From JAHJQZ01 sp963676075 (GTDB lineage Bacteria > Pseudomonadota > Alphaproteobacteria > Rhizobiales > Devosiaceae), in NCBI GenBank assembly GCA_963676075.2, contig CAXXNZ010000031.1, positions 355,001 to 419,000 on the forward strand: a stretch of DNA of 64,000 nucleotides, written 5' to 3'. Below, one piece after another: positions 18,250-27,901 of this stretch. A model generated the notes under the pieces. The model searched no databases and was not told the DNA's origin. It saw nothing but the letters and a program-made list of their open reading frames with translations. The position numbers and the translations under genes were made by a program. Each line of letters opens with the position of its first letter. The stretch's first letter is position 1.

Positions 18250-18312
18250 GAGAGACGCCTGAGGCGCGCGTATGTCTTGGCCTGTTCACTCAAGCTTCCA
18301 AGGAGAACGGCC

Positions 18313-19491
18313 ATGAACAATCTCGTTGCGACTGAAACGGACAAAAGACCAACCGGCGTCGATCGCCTGTTCGGCGATCAGACCTATCACTTCCAGGCCA
18401 TGCGGGTCCTGAGCGATACCGCTGTCGGAGCGGCCGACATCAATGAGGTCCTGCAAACCATCGCCACCATCCCGGAAGGCGACGAGAGTGCCTGGTACGA
18501 GGCTTTCGCGCAAACGGCCCGGAATTGCGAGGCCCTTGCCGAAAGCTGTCAGGATCGCATCAGCAAGGGACTGGCGCTGAAGCGGGCGCACACCTACTGG
18601 CGGACGGCCGAATTCCTGTTGTCGCCGTCGGACCCGCGCCGCGACATCGCCTGGGAACGGCAGATCTCCGATTTTAATGCCGGGCTGACAGAGCTTGGCG
18701 TCGACTTCGAGCGCTTTTCCGTTCCTTATGAGACCGGCCACATCAATGCGATCTACTATCCGGCGCCGGGCGGGCAGGACAAGCCGCTCATCGTTGTCGT
18801 CGGCGGCTATGACAGCTCGCTGGAAGAGCTCTATTTCTTCATCGGCAAGGACGCCAACGAGCGTGGCTATGACGTGCTGACCTATGAAGGGCCGGGGCAG
18901 GGTGCCATGCTGCGCGAGCAGCAGATCTATTTCACCCATGAATGGGAAAAGCCGACATCGGCGCTGCTGGATCACTTCACTGCCAATTTCCCCCGGCACG
19001 ACAAGATGGTCCTGCTCGGCATTAGCCTTGGCGGCTATCTGGCGCCGCGGGCGGCTGCATACGACCCGCGCATCGATGGCGTCATCGCCTTTGACGTCTT
19101 GTTCGACTGCGGTGAAATCGTTGAGCCGTTTCGCGCTCTTGCCGCCCATCCGGTGGCGCGTGATATCCCGGGCGTCAAATGGATGCTCGCCAACGGGCTT
19201 TGGGTCTTCGGCAAACAGGATGTCGCCTCGTTTGTCGACACGACCAAGCTCTACGCGCTTGCCGATGTCTCCGACCGGATCACGGGCGACGTGCTCATTC
19301 TGGCTGGCGAAGTCGATCACTTCGTTCCGGTGGCGCAGGCCGATGCCTTCGCCGATGCCCTGGTCAACGCCCGGTCGGTCGAAAAGGTCGTCTACTCCAA
19401 GCAATCCGGTGGCGGCGAGCACTGCCAGCTGGGAGCCATGAGCCTGTGGCAGGCAACGGTCTTCGACTGGCTGGTTCGGCGGTTTGGTTAG
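18313..19491 (+). CDS. Alpha/beta hydrolase, FrsA / dihydropseudooxynicotine-hydrolase type
   Basis: 392 aa from ATG 18313, with AAGGAG eight bases upstream. An N-terminal helical region of about 130 residues precedes the hydrolase core. The nucleophile elbow is GISLGG (about residue 238), the acid is probably the Asp of AGEVDHFVP, and the base the His of GGGEHCQLGA. The oxyanion region is VVVGGYDSSLEE. The size and helical lid match hydrolases of the FrsA/DUF1100 and 2,6-dihydropseudooxynicotine hydrolase group, which cut C-C or ester bonds. It is cytosolic. The divergent AraC gene and its operator suggest that it is induced by its substrate, which is unknown. Confidence 0.85.
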   Translation: MNNLVATETDKRPTGVDRLFGDQTYHFQAMRVLSDTAVGAADINEVLQTIATIPEGDESAWYEAFAQTARNCEALAESCQDRISKGLALKRAHTYWRTAEFLLSPSDPRRDIAWERQISDFNAGLTELGVDFERFSVPYETGHINAIYYPAPGGQDKPLIVVVGGYDSSLEELYFFIGKDANERGYDVLTYEGPGQGAMLREQQIYFTHEWEKPTSALLDHFTANFPRHDKMVLLGISLGGYLAPRAAAYDPRIDGVIAFDVLFDCGEIVEPFRALAAHPVARDIPGVKWMLANGLWVFGKQDVASFVDTTKLYALADVSDRITGDVLILAGEVDHFVPVAQADAFADALVNARSVEKVVYSKQSGGGEHCQLGAMSLWQATVFDWLVRRFG

Positions 19492-19668
19492 TGCCTTCAT
19501 GCCGTGACGCGATTGCCTGCGATCAGCTTGGTTTCAGCGTCATGATCGAAATTGGCCCATCCCGGAGTCGATCCGGGGTGGCGTTCGTCTTGTCGTGCCA
19601 CCTGCCTTGATCGCTGGCCAGCGCTGGTCCGGGCTGGCGCCTTGTCCGAGCGCTTGTGCGCCCTTCCG

Positions 19669-20583
19669 CTAAAACAACAGCAAGACCAGAATCCCAGCCA
19701 CGATCAAACCACAGCCTGCCACCTCAAGCCGGTTGATTCTTTCTTTGAAGATCAGCACCGAACTTGCGAACGTGAAAAGCATTTCCACCTGCGCCAGTGC
19801 CTTCACGATGGCCGACTGTTGCAATGTCATCGCCATGAACCAGGCAAAGGATGCGGATGCACCGACAAAGCCGGTTGCAAGCGATGGTTTCCACGCCCGC
19901 GCCACATTGCCGAATTCATGCGGCTCGCGCAGCGCAATCCAGATCGCCATCACGATGGTCTGAAATGAAATGGCGCAGGCAAGGGTAAAGCCCGCCTGAA
20001 GAATGAAATCCGGCGCGGGTAATCCCGGCACGAGCGCCAGCGATGCGGAGCGATAGCCAACCGCTGCCACACCGAACAGCGCGCCCGAGGTCAGCCCGAG
20101 CATCGACGAACGGCTGAATGTTGAGGTCAAAAGCGACCGCATGGAAAACGGTGTCCGCGCCACCGAAATCAGCATGACACCGGCAACCGCGATGAGAATG
20201 GCAACGACGGCTGCCAGGCGAATGGTCTCGCCCAAGAACAACAACGCAAACAGCGCCGCCTGCGCCGGTTCCGTCCGCGAATAGGCTGTCCCCACTGCAA
20301 AATTGCGGAAGGAAAACATATGGACCAGAAGCGCCTGCGCGAAAATCTGCGACAGTGCTGCAACCACCATCCATATGAGAAACGGCGTTGATAGTTCTGG
20401 CAGCGTCTTGCCGGTGAGGCTCATATAACCAATGAGAAAAATGAAGGCGAAAGGCACCCCGAAGGCAAAGCGCACAAAGGTTGCCCCCGTGGTGCCCATG
20501 GCGCCCTTCAGATGCTTTTGCAGCACCGAGCGTATGTTCTGCAAAAAGGCGGCGGTGAGTGTTATCGCAACCCAGACAGGCAT
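19669..20583 (-). CDS. EamA/DMT family transporter
   Basis: 304 aa from the ATG at 20583, which has GAGG six bases before it; the frame is open further upstream. About ten hydrophobic helices in two EamA repeats are visible, for example FAFGVPFAFIFLIGYMSL in the first and GFVGASASFAWFMAMTLQQS in the second, with the typical QVEMLFTFASSVLIFKERI near the end. Members export amino acids or metabolites across the inner membrane; the substrate cannot be told. It stands alone between the hydrolase and the diguanylate cyclase. Confidence 0.9.
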   Translation of the reverse strand: MPVWVAITLTAAFLQNIRSVLQKHLKGAMGTTGATFVRFAFGVPFAFIFLIGYMSLTGKTLPELSTPFLIWMVVAALSQIFAQALLVHMFSFRNFAVGTAYSRTEPAQAALFALLFLGETIRLAAVVAILIAVAGVMLISVARTPFSMRSLLTSTFSRSSMLGLTSGALFGVAAVGYRSASLALVPGLPAPDFILQAGFTLACAISFQTIVMAIWIALREPHEFGNVARAWKPSLATGFVGASASFAWFMAMTLQQSAIVKALAQVEMLFTFASSVLIFKERINRLEVAGCGLIVAGILVLLLF

Positions 20584-20847
20584 GTAATCCTCATTCAATT
20601 CCACAGACGAGCAGGGCTTTCCGTGCTCATCCGTCAAACATCTTCAAAAGCAGAAAATGGCGGGCGAAGGCCCACCTGAGGATTATGATAGGCGCGTGAG
20701 AACAGCGCCGCTCAATGCCATGAAAAAGCGGCCCGGCAGAAGTTTTCTGTCCTGCATTCCGAAATGCGCAACACTATCAGGCGCTTTGATCATGCAAAAA
20801 GATTTACCACCGAAGGCCAAACAAAGGCAATGCCGGGCGAGCCGCCG

Positions 20848-22032
20848 TCAGGCGATCTGCGTCACATGCTTGGGCGCATCGGGCATGCTCGGCGTTGCAA
20901 GTTCGACCCGGTTGCGGCCGTTGAGCTTGGCAGAATAGAGCGCATCGTCGGCCAGCTTGATCAGTTCATCGAGATTGGCGCCGGGCAAATTGGCGGTGAC
21001 GCCAACGCTCAGCGTGGCATTGAGGGCGTGTCCGTGCATCAGCGTTGCCGCTGTCTGGAAGGCGAGGCGCAGGCGCTCGGCCAGCGCGGTCGCGGCCTCG
21101 ATGCTGCTTCCGGGTAGGAGGACGGCGAACTCCTCGCCACCGATACGGGCGATGATGTCGCTCGGGCGCAGAACAGTTCCGCTGATCTCGGCGAACTTGA
21201 CCAGCGTCTCGTCGCCTATTGCGTGGCCGAAACGGTCATTGACCGTTTTGAAGTGATCCAGATCGATCATCAGGACGCTGAGGAGGGCGCCGCTGGCCTG
21301 GCTGCGCTGCACCAGTCTTTCACCGCGTTCGAAAAACGATCGGCGGTTGGCCAAACCCGTCAGATGATCGGTGGTCGCTGCCGTTCGGCTGAGGATTTCC
21401 TTGCGTTCGCGCATCGCTGCAACCACGAAAACGGTGGTTCCGATGACGAACAGCTGTCCCTCGATATAGATAAGCCCGCCAATGCTCAGGAGCGGCGGAA
21501 GACCGGTTTCGGCGCTGCCAAGGCCGCCGAACGGCCCCAGGCCCAGGGCAACGATATTGGCGACAAACAGCACGGCCAGGGGCAGATAGGCCGCCAGCTT
21601 CTCCCGGGGCGGGCGCACCAGCACGATCAGCGACGCGATGAAGTAGCTGAGGTTGAGCACGGTTGCCGCAATGCCGCGCATCATCGGCAAGGCATCGCCG
21701 GCAGGCGCCAGATTGATCAGGGCGATCAGCACCGGGCCAGCCAGTGCTATCGGCAGATGGGATGGAGACCCGGTCAGCAATCGCGTGCCATGCCACTGCA
21801 TGCCGGCACAGGCGATGAAGGCGACAAAGGCAAGCGCGGTGATCCAGTCGGCATTCTGAATGCCGCCGACAATCGACAGGCCGACGCCCAGCGCCAGCAC
21901 GATATGGGAGGCTCCCCACCAGAAACCGGCAGGCTCGTCGCGGTAAAAGAACGATGCCGCAATCAAAATCGTGCCGCTGACAATCTGCAGGAAAGCGATC
22001 ATCAATGCCATGGTGGGGATATCGATTGACAT
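20848..22032 (-). CDS. Membrane-bound diguanylate cyclase (GGDEF)
   Basis: 394 aa from the ATG at 22032 (GAGG five bases upstream; a TTG at 22050 is in frame). Six or seven membrane helices fill residues 1-200 with no evident periplasmic domain. The GGDEF domain follows (TTDHLTGLANRRSFFERGER, SVLMIDLDHFKTVNDRFGH). The active site is RIGGEEFAVLLPG, an active GG[DE]EF form, and RPSD five residues before it is an intact inhibitory I-site. It should make c-di-GMP from two GTP with product feedback. The N-terminal domain may respond to a membrane or lipid cue. Confidence 0.93.
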   Translation of the reverse strand: MSIDIPTMALMIAFLQIVSGTILIAASFFYRDEPAGFWWGASHIVLALGVGLSIVGGIQNADWITALAFVAFIACAGMQWHGTRLLTGSPSHLPIALAGPVLIALINLAPAGDALPMMRGIAATVLNLSYFIASLIVLVRPPREKLAAYLPLAVLFVANIVALGLGPFGGLGSAETGLPPLLSIGGLIYIEGQLFVIGTTVFVVAAMRERKEILSRTAATTDHLTGLANRRSFFERGERLVQRSQASGALLSVLMIDLDHFKTVNDRFGHAIGDETLVKFAEISGTVLRPSDIIARIGGEEFAVLLPGSSIEAATALAERLRLAFQTAATLMHGHALNATLSVGVTANLPGANLDELIKLADDALYSAKLNGRNRVELATPSMPDAPKHVTQIA

Positions 22033-22419
22033 AGCGACCTCGATATACAAACCAGCTAGTTCTAGACGATTTCGGTTTATGCGCGGTTAGTTTTTGACTG
22101 GGAATTTGGAATGAACATGATGATCACTTGTTCTATTCGGTAATATTCTTCGTCTGTTTGTATACAATTAGAAAAACGCCATATCGAGTGGCCCGGCTCC
22201 TCCTTTCGATGCATCAGCCATGGCCGGTTCAACCGTGGTTGAGTGGTGCCGATATGGCTGGTCAGGCCTTCGCACTTAGGGCATTCGCCGGCACCCTAAG
22301 ATTCCAGAACAAATGCATGAGTTCCCGGAACGACGACCGGGCCGCTACGGCGCTAGGTTGAAATGTCTGCACGTCCGGTCGCCGCCTGGCTCCGGTTTCG
22401 GCACCGAGGAGAAAGAACA
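22033..22419. other. 387-bp intergenic region with inverted repeats
   Basis: No convincing gene. It holds the divergent control regions of the cyclase and the GH27 gene. A long inverted repeat CCATATCG (22179-22186) / CGATATGG (22250-22257) encloses a near-perfect 14-bp palindrome TCAACCGTGGTTGA (22229-22242). These could be operators for the glycosidase gene, but no regulator gene is adjacent. The left part is AT-rich. Confidence 0.4.
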
Positions 22420-23679
22420 ATGAGCCAGACACTGGCCTCGACCCCGCCCATGGGGTGGAATTCATGGAACAGCTTCGCCACCACCATCACCGAGGACCAG
22501 GCCCTCGAAACGGCGGCGATCATGGCCGAAAAACTGCTGCCGTTCGGCTATGATGTTTTCACCATCGACATCCAGTGGTACGAGCCGGGCGCATCGAGCT
22601 ACGAGTATTCGAAAAAGCCGAAAACGACGCTCGACGAGTGGGGCCGTTGCATACCGGCGCTCAACCGCTTCCCTTCCGCAGCGAATGGCCGAGGCTTCAC
22701 TGAGATCGCGGCCAATGTCCATGGGCTTGGGCTCAAGTTCGGCATCCACATCATGCGCGGCATCCCGCGCCGAGCCGTCGAACTGAACCTGCCGGTGCTC
22801 GGCACTTCGGTCACTGCGGCAGATATCGCCGACAGGAACTCGGTATGCTCCTGGAACCCGGACATGTATGGGCTCGACATGCAAAAGCCCGGGGCGCAGG
22901 CCTATTACGACTCCATTTTCGCGCTTTATGCCGAGTGGGGTGTCGATTTCATCAAGCTCGACGACATGAGCCGCCCCTATGACGCGCATGCCGCCGAGAT
23001 CGAAGCGGTGCACAAGGCCATCGCCAAGACCGGACGTCCCATGGTGCTGTCGCTGTCGCCCGGCGAGACGCCGGTCAGTAGGGGTGAGCATGTGCGCAAG
23101 CACGCCCAGATGTGGCGGATCAGCGACGACCTGTGGGACGAGTGGAAGCTGCTCGAACCGCAATTCACCCGGTTGGAGAACTGGAATCCCTATCGACGCA
23201 CCGGCGCCTGGCCGGACCCGGACATGCTGCCGCTCGGCCGGCTGGCGCTCGGGCAGCGCGACACCGCTTTCACGCCGGACGAGCAACAAACGCTGATGAC
23301 GCTGTGGGCCATCACCCGCTCGCCGCTGATCATGGGTGGCGACCTCCGTCATCTTGATGCGCAAACGTTGCGGCTGCTGACCAACCGGGAGGTGCTGGCA
23401 GTCGATCAGTCGAGCACCGACAACCAGCCGCATTTCGAGCTGGATGGTGCCCGTTTCTGGTCGGCGCGCGAGCCCGAAAGCGGCGATGCCTATCTCGCCA
23501 TGTTCAACGTCACGGACGAGGACAACACGCTTTCGTTCCCGCTCGCTCGACTCGGCATCACCGACGCCGTCTCGGTGCGCGATCTCTGGGCGGGCAAGGA
23601 TATTGGCCGTATGACCGGATCGGTTGCAGCCACGCTTGCGGCGCATGGTAGCGCGCTTTTCCGCCTGTCACCCATCTGA
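22420..23679 (+). CDS. Glycoside hydrolase family 27 protein (alpha-galactosidase-like)
   Basis: 419 aa from ATG 22420 (GAGGAGAAAG upstream). It opens with TPPMGWNSWNSFATTI, the GH27/GH36 hallmark, and goes on with GYDVFTIDIQWYEPG, LKFGIHIMRGIPR, the nucleophile region DFIKLDDMSRPY and the acid/base region WRISDDLWDEW. A short C-terminal beta domain ends the protein. There is no signal peptide, so it acts in the cytoplasm on imported oligosaccharides. GH27 enzymes release alpha-galactose or alpha-N-acetylgalactosamine; the exact sugar is not clear. It stands alone, without transporter or regulator beside it. Confidence 0.88.
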   Translation: MSQTLASTPPMGWNSWNSFATTITEDQALETAAIMAEKLLPFGYDVFTIDIQWYEPGASSYEYSKKPKTTLDEWGRCIPALNRFPSAANGRGFTEIAANVHGLGLKFGIHIMRGIPRRAVELNLPVLGTSVTAADIADRNSVCSWNPDMYGLDMQKPGAQAYYDSIFALYAEWGVDFIKLDDMSRPYDAHAAEIEAVHKAIAKTGRPMVLSLSPGETPVSRGEHVRKHAQMWRISDDLWDEWKLLEPQFTRLENWNPYRRTGAWPDPDMLPLGRLALGQRDTAFTPDEQQTLMTLWAITRSPLIMGGDLRHLDAQTLRLLTNREVLAVDQSSTDNQPHFELDGARFWSAREPESGDAYLAMFNVTDEDNTLSFPLARLGITDAVSVRDLWAGKDIGRMTGSVAATLAAHGSALFRLSPI

Positions 23680-23755
23680 GAGCGGGCGCGGCCGTAAAGG
23701 TCAGGCGAAAGCAGCAAAGGGACGGCCCGTGCCGGGTTAGCAGGCCGAAGCTGTT

Positions 23756-24331
23756 CTAAAGCCCGATGATCGAGCGGATGAAGCGGATGTCGAAAAACAC
23801 CATCGGCGCGCCGTCCGGGAATATGTGCCAGAACCGGTAGCCGAGGCGGCGATAATAGGCGCTGGCTTCCGGCCAGATCGCTTCGGCCACCGCCCGGCTG
23901 CACCAGGAGCGGCCGAGCTGTCGGGCCCGGCGGGCGCTGAACTTGCAGTCTCTGAACCGGAGATAGTCCTTCAGCCGGCTGCGCGTGTCGGCGAGCATGA
24001 CCGGAACACCCAGCCATAGCGGAAAAAACACCAGTCCGGAGAGTGTGAAACCCACCAGAACCGCAAATGGCCTCGCCGCGATCCAGACGACGGCGCGGCG
24101 TGTCCCGGCATCGCGCAGGTCGAGCGCCTGCAGTGTGTATGGGGCGCCTTGCGTTCGCGCCTTGTGCCGTGCCGGGATGCAGTCGGAGGGGAGGCGTGAC
24201 TTGAGGCGATGCGCATGGGCAAATGACAAACCGGCAGTGCCCGCCGGGCATTCGTCGGTCGACCCGCAAGACACATCGACGGCTGCCGTCAACTCGCGCG
24301 GCAGCATGCCGGAGCCCCCCTCGGCAGACAT
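23756..24331 (-). CDS. Hypothetical protein with one or two membrane segments
   Basis: 191 aa, start at 24331 preceded by GAGGAC. Residues about 83-112 are hydrophobic (FAVLVGFTLSGLVFFPLWLG) and the C-terminal part is basic and rich in Trp, Tyr and Phe (RLGYRFWHIFPDGAPMVFFD). The N-terminal third is low in regular structure with several cysteines. I do not recognise a family. It is convergent with the GH27 gene. The coding call rests on length, a good ribosome site and the hydrophobic pattern; confidence is moderate. Confidence 0.55.
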   Translation of the reverse strand: MSAEGGSGMLPRELTAAVDVSCGSTDECPAGTAGLSFAHAHRLKSRLPSDCIPARHKARTQGAPYTLQALDLRDAGTRRAVVWIAARPFAVLVGFTLSGLVFFPLWLGVPVMLADTRSRLKDYLRFRDCKFSARRARQLGRSWCSRAVAEAIWPEASAYYRRLGYRFWHIFPDGAPMVFFDIRFIRSIIGL

Positions 24332-24558
24332 GGCAACGTCCTCATGGGCTGAGTGCCCAATCCGACGCTATTGGCTGTCTTGAGCGTCGATTTGATTGAT
24401 ATCAAGTCATTGTGAAATTCGCATTTGCACCAGCGCGGATGCGACAGTGGTCGCAGTCATGATTGAGTTCGGGGGCTGTCGTTGGCAGGTGAGCGGAAAT
24501 TGCTCCGGGCGACAAAGCGCATCTGGCGCACCAGTGAAATTGCTGGCATGGAGTGATC

Positions 24559-25485
24559 ATGACCACGACTCCTCCGCCCCCGATTTTCGACAGCCCGGAA
24601 GACCGCCGCAATGGCGGGCTCGCCGCGCTTGGTGCATACGGCATGTGGGGGCTGTTTCCGCTGTTGTTCCGGCTGCTCGACGCAGTCGCGCCGCTGATGA
24701 TCATCGTGCACCGCATCATCTGGTCCTTCGTGTTTGTCGGCGCCCTGCTGTGGCAGCGCAAGCGCCTCAACGAAGTCAAGGTGGCGCTGTCCGATCCCAA
24801 GACGATGCGCTCGATGGCGATCTCGGCATTGCTGCTGACGGCCAACTGGCTGATCTTCGTCTGGGCGGTGCACAACCAGCAGGTGCTCGAAATCAGCTTC
24901 GGCTACTACATCAATCCGCTGGTATCGATTGCCATCGGCGTGGTGCTGCTCGGCGAACGATTGAGCCGGGGACATACCGTGGCGCTCATCATTGCTCTTG
25001 TTGCCGTTGGCATTCTGGCCACCGGCATCTCCGGGTTGCCGCTGGTCAGTCTCGGGCTTGCCTTTTCATTCGGGTTTTACGGCTACTTCCGCAAGACGGC
25101 GAACGTCGGCTCCGTGCCGGGTCTGTTCGTCGAAACCATGGTGCTGCTGCCGGTGGCGCTCGGCTATCTGATCTACTCGATCATCACCGAGGGACCGAGC
25201 GCGCTGACCGATCTCTGGTTGTTGGGCTGGCTGGTGTTCACCGGGCCGGCAACATCTATTGCGCTCATCCTTTTCGCCTACGCTTCCAAGCGCCTGAAGC
25301 TCGCAACCATCGGCATGTTCCAGTATCTGGCGCCGTCCGGACACTTCTTGCTGGCGATCTTCGTTTTCGGAGAGCCGATGAACATTAATCAGCTCGTCAG
25401 CTTCGCCCTGATCTGGGTGTCTCTGGCGGTGTTCAGCGCGGATTCGCTGATGCATGCCCGTCGCGCGCGGCCGGCCCGGCTCTAA
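24559..25485 (+). CDS. rarD: EamA family transporter RarD
   Basis: 308 aa from ATG 24559 (GGAG five bases upstream). The N terminus GGLAALGAYGMWGLFPLLFR and IVHRIIWSF are the RarD signature, with NWLIFVWAVHNQQVLEISFG, YYINPLVSIAIGVVLLGERL and, in the second half, LILFAYASKRLKLATIGMFQ then YLAPSGHFLLAI. About ten membrane helices are present. RarD was named for chloramphenicol sensitivity, but its natural substrate is not settled. It is a single gene. Confidence 0.9.
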   Translation: MTTTPPPPIFDSPEDRRNGGLAALGAYGMWGLFPLLFRLLDAVAPLMIIVHRIIWSFVFVGALLWQRKRLNEVKVALSDPKTMRSMAISALLLTANWLIFVWAVHNQQVLEISFGYYINPLVSIAIGVVLLGERLSRGHTVALIIALVAVGILATGISGLPLVSLGLAFSFGFYGYFRKTANVGSVPGLFVETMVLLPVALGYLIYSIITEGPSALTDLWLLGWLVFTGPATSIALILFAYASKRLKLATIGMFQYLAPSGHFLLAIFVFGEPMNINQLVSFALIWVSLAVFSADSLMHARRARPARL

Positions 25486-25609
25486 GCTGCGGCGTCTTCG
25501 GACGCATTTCCGATAGCTAGAAATTTAATCAAACCTGCCCTTGTCGCTTTACGGAGGGTGCAAACACGTATGGCAGGGTGCAAGCAGGCAAGAGCCGTGG
25601 AGAATCCTA

Positions 25610-26731
25610 ATGTCTGAAGTCGCTTCCGTGCCCAACGCGTTTTCCTCATTTCGCGTATTGCAGGGCGAAGCGAGTGCCACCGAAACCGATCAGCTGTTCC
25701 GCAATATGGCGGCGCTGTTCTCGATCACTTCGGAGCGCTGCGACGATCAACAGGTGGCCCAGTACGACACGGTGCTGTGCCAGTTGGCCGATCTGGTTGA
25801 AACCGAAGCGCGTGCACATGTCGCCAAGATCTTGTCGCCGCTCGATCGCGCCCCGGGTGGCGTCGTGGTCAAGCTGGCTCGTGACGAGATCGAGGTGGCG
25901 CGGCCGCTGCTGGAGTTCTCCAAGGTCCTGTCCGACGATGATCTGATCGACATCGTGTCTTCGTCCAGCGAAGACCATCGTGTCGCCATTGCCAGCCGCA
26001 CTTTCGTCGGAGAGCGCGTCGGCGACGCCATTGCCGAACACGGCGGCAAGGATTCGATCGACCGGCTGGTCAAGAATGAATCGGCCAATCTCGGTACCTT
26101 TGCCATCGGCAAGATGGTCGAGCGGGCTGCCAATGACGGCGAAATGGCCAAGCAGTTGCGCGGCCGCGCCGATATCGACTGGGGCAAGGTCGGTTCCGCC
26201 ATCGGAACCGCCGGTCAGCGCGTGCTCGACAATCTCGGCCTCAAGGCCAAGGTTCCCGATGAAAACGCCATGTCGAACGCCAAGGCGATTGCCTATGGCC
26301 GCATCAAGAACCGCGCCGGTTTCTCGGCGCAGGAATGGCGGTTGGCCTGGAATCAGGTCAAGGCACTCTCCGATCGCGAACAGATCGACATGCGTACCCT
26401 GGCCCGCTTCGCGCGCTTCGGCTACGGCCACCATGTCGCCTCGAGCCTCACCATGATGCTCAACGTTCCGGCCGAAGTGCTGCTGAAATGGCTGTCGACC
26501 CAGGACTACGTCGCCGTGACCATCTCCCTGAGGGCCATGGGCATGGATCCCGAGCTTGTTCCGTCGGTCTTTGCCGCCCTGCCGTGGCGCGATGCTCCGA
26601 GCAAGCAGGAACTCGACAACGTTCTGCAGCGCTACGAGGCTCTGAGTTCGGACGAGGCCCGCGGTATCTTCCGGCTCTGGCGCGCCCACGCCTTCCGCAA
26701 GAAGACCACCGTTCACGCCGCCGAAGCCTGA
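25610..26731 (+). CDS. DUF2336 domain-containing protein
   Basis: 373 aa, ATG at 25610 with GGAG upstream. The protein is almost all helical, with HEAT-like repeats: LFSITSERCDDQQVAQYD, DRAPGGVVVKLARDEIEVAR and PLLEFSKVLSDDDLIDIV, SEDHRVAIASRTFVGERVGD. This is the pattern of the DUF2336 family common in Hyphomicrobiales, whose role is not established. It has no membrane segment. A strong terminator follows, so it is a single-gene unit. Confidence 0.82.
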   Translation: MSEVASVPNAFSSFRVLQGEASATETDQLFRNMAALFSITSERCDDQQVAQYDTVLCQLADLVETEARAHVAKILSPLDRAPGGVVVKLARDEIEVARPLLEFSKVLSDDDLIDIVSSSSEDHRVAIASRTFVGERVGDAIAEHGGKDSIDRLVKNESANLGTFAIGKMVERAANDGEMAKQLRGRADIDWGKVGSAIGTAGQRVLDNLGLKAKVPDENAMSNAKAIAYGRIKNRAGFSAQEWRLAWNQVKALSDREQIDMRTLARFARFGYGHHVASSLTMMLNVPAEVLLKWLSTQDYVAVTISLRAMGMDPELVPSVFAALPWRDAPSKQELDNVLQRYEALSSDEARGIFRLWRAHAFRKKTTVHAAEA

Positions 26732-26756
26732 AGGCTGGCACAATGATTTCCGAAAG

Positions 26757-26779
26757 GGCCGGCAAATGCCGGCCTTTTT
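26757..26779 (+). terminator. Intrinsic terminator after the DUF2336 gene
   Basis: GGCCGGC-AAAT-GCCGGCC followed directly by TTTTT, with AAA before the left arm extending the pairing. A textbook rho-independent terminator that isolates the sahR promoter from the upstream gene. Confidence 0.85.
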
Positions 26780-26880
26780 CATGTGAGCGTCTGGCGGATG
26801 TCGGACAGCCGGGCAAACCACGAAACTGCCGACCCGCAATGGAGCGCTTTCGTGCTTTGTGCTGGACCCCGTAGCCAAAT

Positions 26881-26906
26881 TAGATATAAAGATATCTTTA
26901 TGTCTA
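26881..26906. promoter_or_regulatory. SahR-type operator, 26-bp palindrome
   Basis: A 13+13 palindrome with a single mismatched pair, centred between 26893 and 26894 (core ATAAAGATATCTTTAT). It ends 14 bases before the sahR start codon and overlaps the likely promoter. ArsR-type dimers bind such sites, so it is the probable autoregulatory operator of sahR-metF. Confidence 0.75.
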
Positions 26907-26920
26907 GTGAGGGGCGTAGT

Positions 26921-27901
26921 ATGGCGCGGCTTGGCGAATTGATAGCGACGCTCAAAGCGGCGAGTGAGCCGACGCGGTTGAGGATGCTGGCTCTTCTGGC
27001 CGAAGGCGAGCTCTCGGTCAAGGACGTCACCGATATCCTGGGCCAGAGCCAGCCGCGTGTCTCGCGGCATCTCAAGCTTCTCGCCGATGCCGGTCTGGCT
27101 CAACGCCACGCCGAAGGTGCCTGGGCCTATTACCGGCTGAATGACCACGATTCCAACGAGGCGCTGGCCCGCGCCATGCTGGCGCGGCTCGACCATGATG
27201 ACCCGATCGTGGTCAATGATCGCAACAAGCTGATTGCCATCCGCGCCGCCCATGCCGCCCGCGCCGCCGCCTATTTCGCCACCATCGCCGGTGACTGGGA
27301 CGTGGTCAGGAGCCTGCATGTTCCCGAAACCGAAATCGAGGCGGCGATCCTTGACATGGCCCGGGAGCGCAAGCTCGACAGGGTGGTCGACCTCGGGACC
27401 GGGACCGGTCGCATGCTCGAACTGCTGGCGCCGCACTATCGCTATGGGCTCGGCATCGATTCGAGCCGCGAGATGATCGCGGTGGCCCGCGCCAAGCTCT
27501 CGGAAGCCGGTGTCGGACATGCGCAGGTGCGCCAGGCCGACATCGCCGATCCGATCGATGTCGGGGAGGGGGCCGACCTCGTCATCCTGCACCAGGTGCT
27601 GCATTACCTTGAGGAGCCGGGCGTCGTCATCGACAACGCCGCGAGAATGCTAACGCCCGACGGACGGGTTCTCGTCGTCGATTTTGCGCCGCACAACCGC
27701 GAGGTGCTGCGCGTTGACCATGCCCACCGTCGGCTCGGCCTGTCGCGGGCGCAGATGCAGACATGGTCAGAAGCAGCCGGGCTGGAAATCGCCGCCTCAC
27801 GCGAATTTGCCAACCGCGCCACGCCGGACGGGCTGACCGTGTGCCTTTACGCACTCGTTCCGTCCCGGACCACCACCCCCAAGGCAGAGCACCAGTCATG
27901 A
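26921..27901 (+). CDS. sahR: ArsR-family regulator fused to SAM-methyltransferase-like domain (SahR)
   Basis: 326 aa. The ATG at 26921 has GAGGGG seven bases before it; the ATG at 26900 lies inside the operator palindrome and is rejected. Residues 1-95 are a winged HTH of ArsR type (LSVKDVTDILGQSQPRVSRH, LKLLADAGLAQ) without the cysteines of metal sensors. Residues about 130-320 are a class I methyltransferase fold (VVDLGTGTGRMLELLAP, HQVLHYLEEPG). This fusion is SahR, which binds S-adenosylhomocysteine and lets go of DNA when it builds up, derepressing the methionine/SAM cycle. The stop codon overlaps the metF start (ATGA), so the two are coupled. Confidence 0.88.
   Translation: MARLGELIATLKAASEPTRLRMLALLAEGELSVKDVTDILGQSQPRVSRHLKLLADAGLAQRHAEGAWAYYRLNDHDSNEALARAMLARLDHDDPIVVNDRNKLIAIRAAHAARAAAYFATIAGDWDVVRSLHVPETEIEAAILDMARERKLDRVVDLGTGTGRMLELLAPHYRYGLGIDSSREMIAVARAKLSEAGVGHAQVRQADIADPIDVGEGADLVILHQVLHYLEEPGVVIDNAARMLTPDGRVLVVDFAPHNREVLRVDHAHRRLGLSRAQMQTWSEAAGLEIAASREFANRATPDGLTVCLYALVPSRTTTPKAEHQS

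Noticed and set aside
22128..22361. 77-codon frame before the GH27 gene
   Set aside because: Weak start context, no recognisable protein, and it covers the inverted repeats of the control region.
25646..27604. 652-codon antisense frame spanning DUF2336 and sahR
   Set aside because: It crosses a terminator, the sahR operator and two real genes on the other strand, and its composition is that of a shadow.
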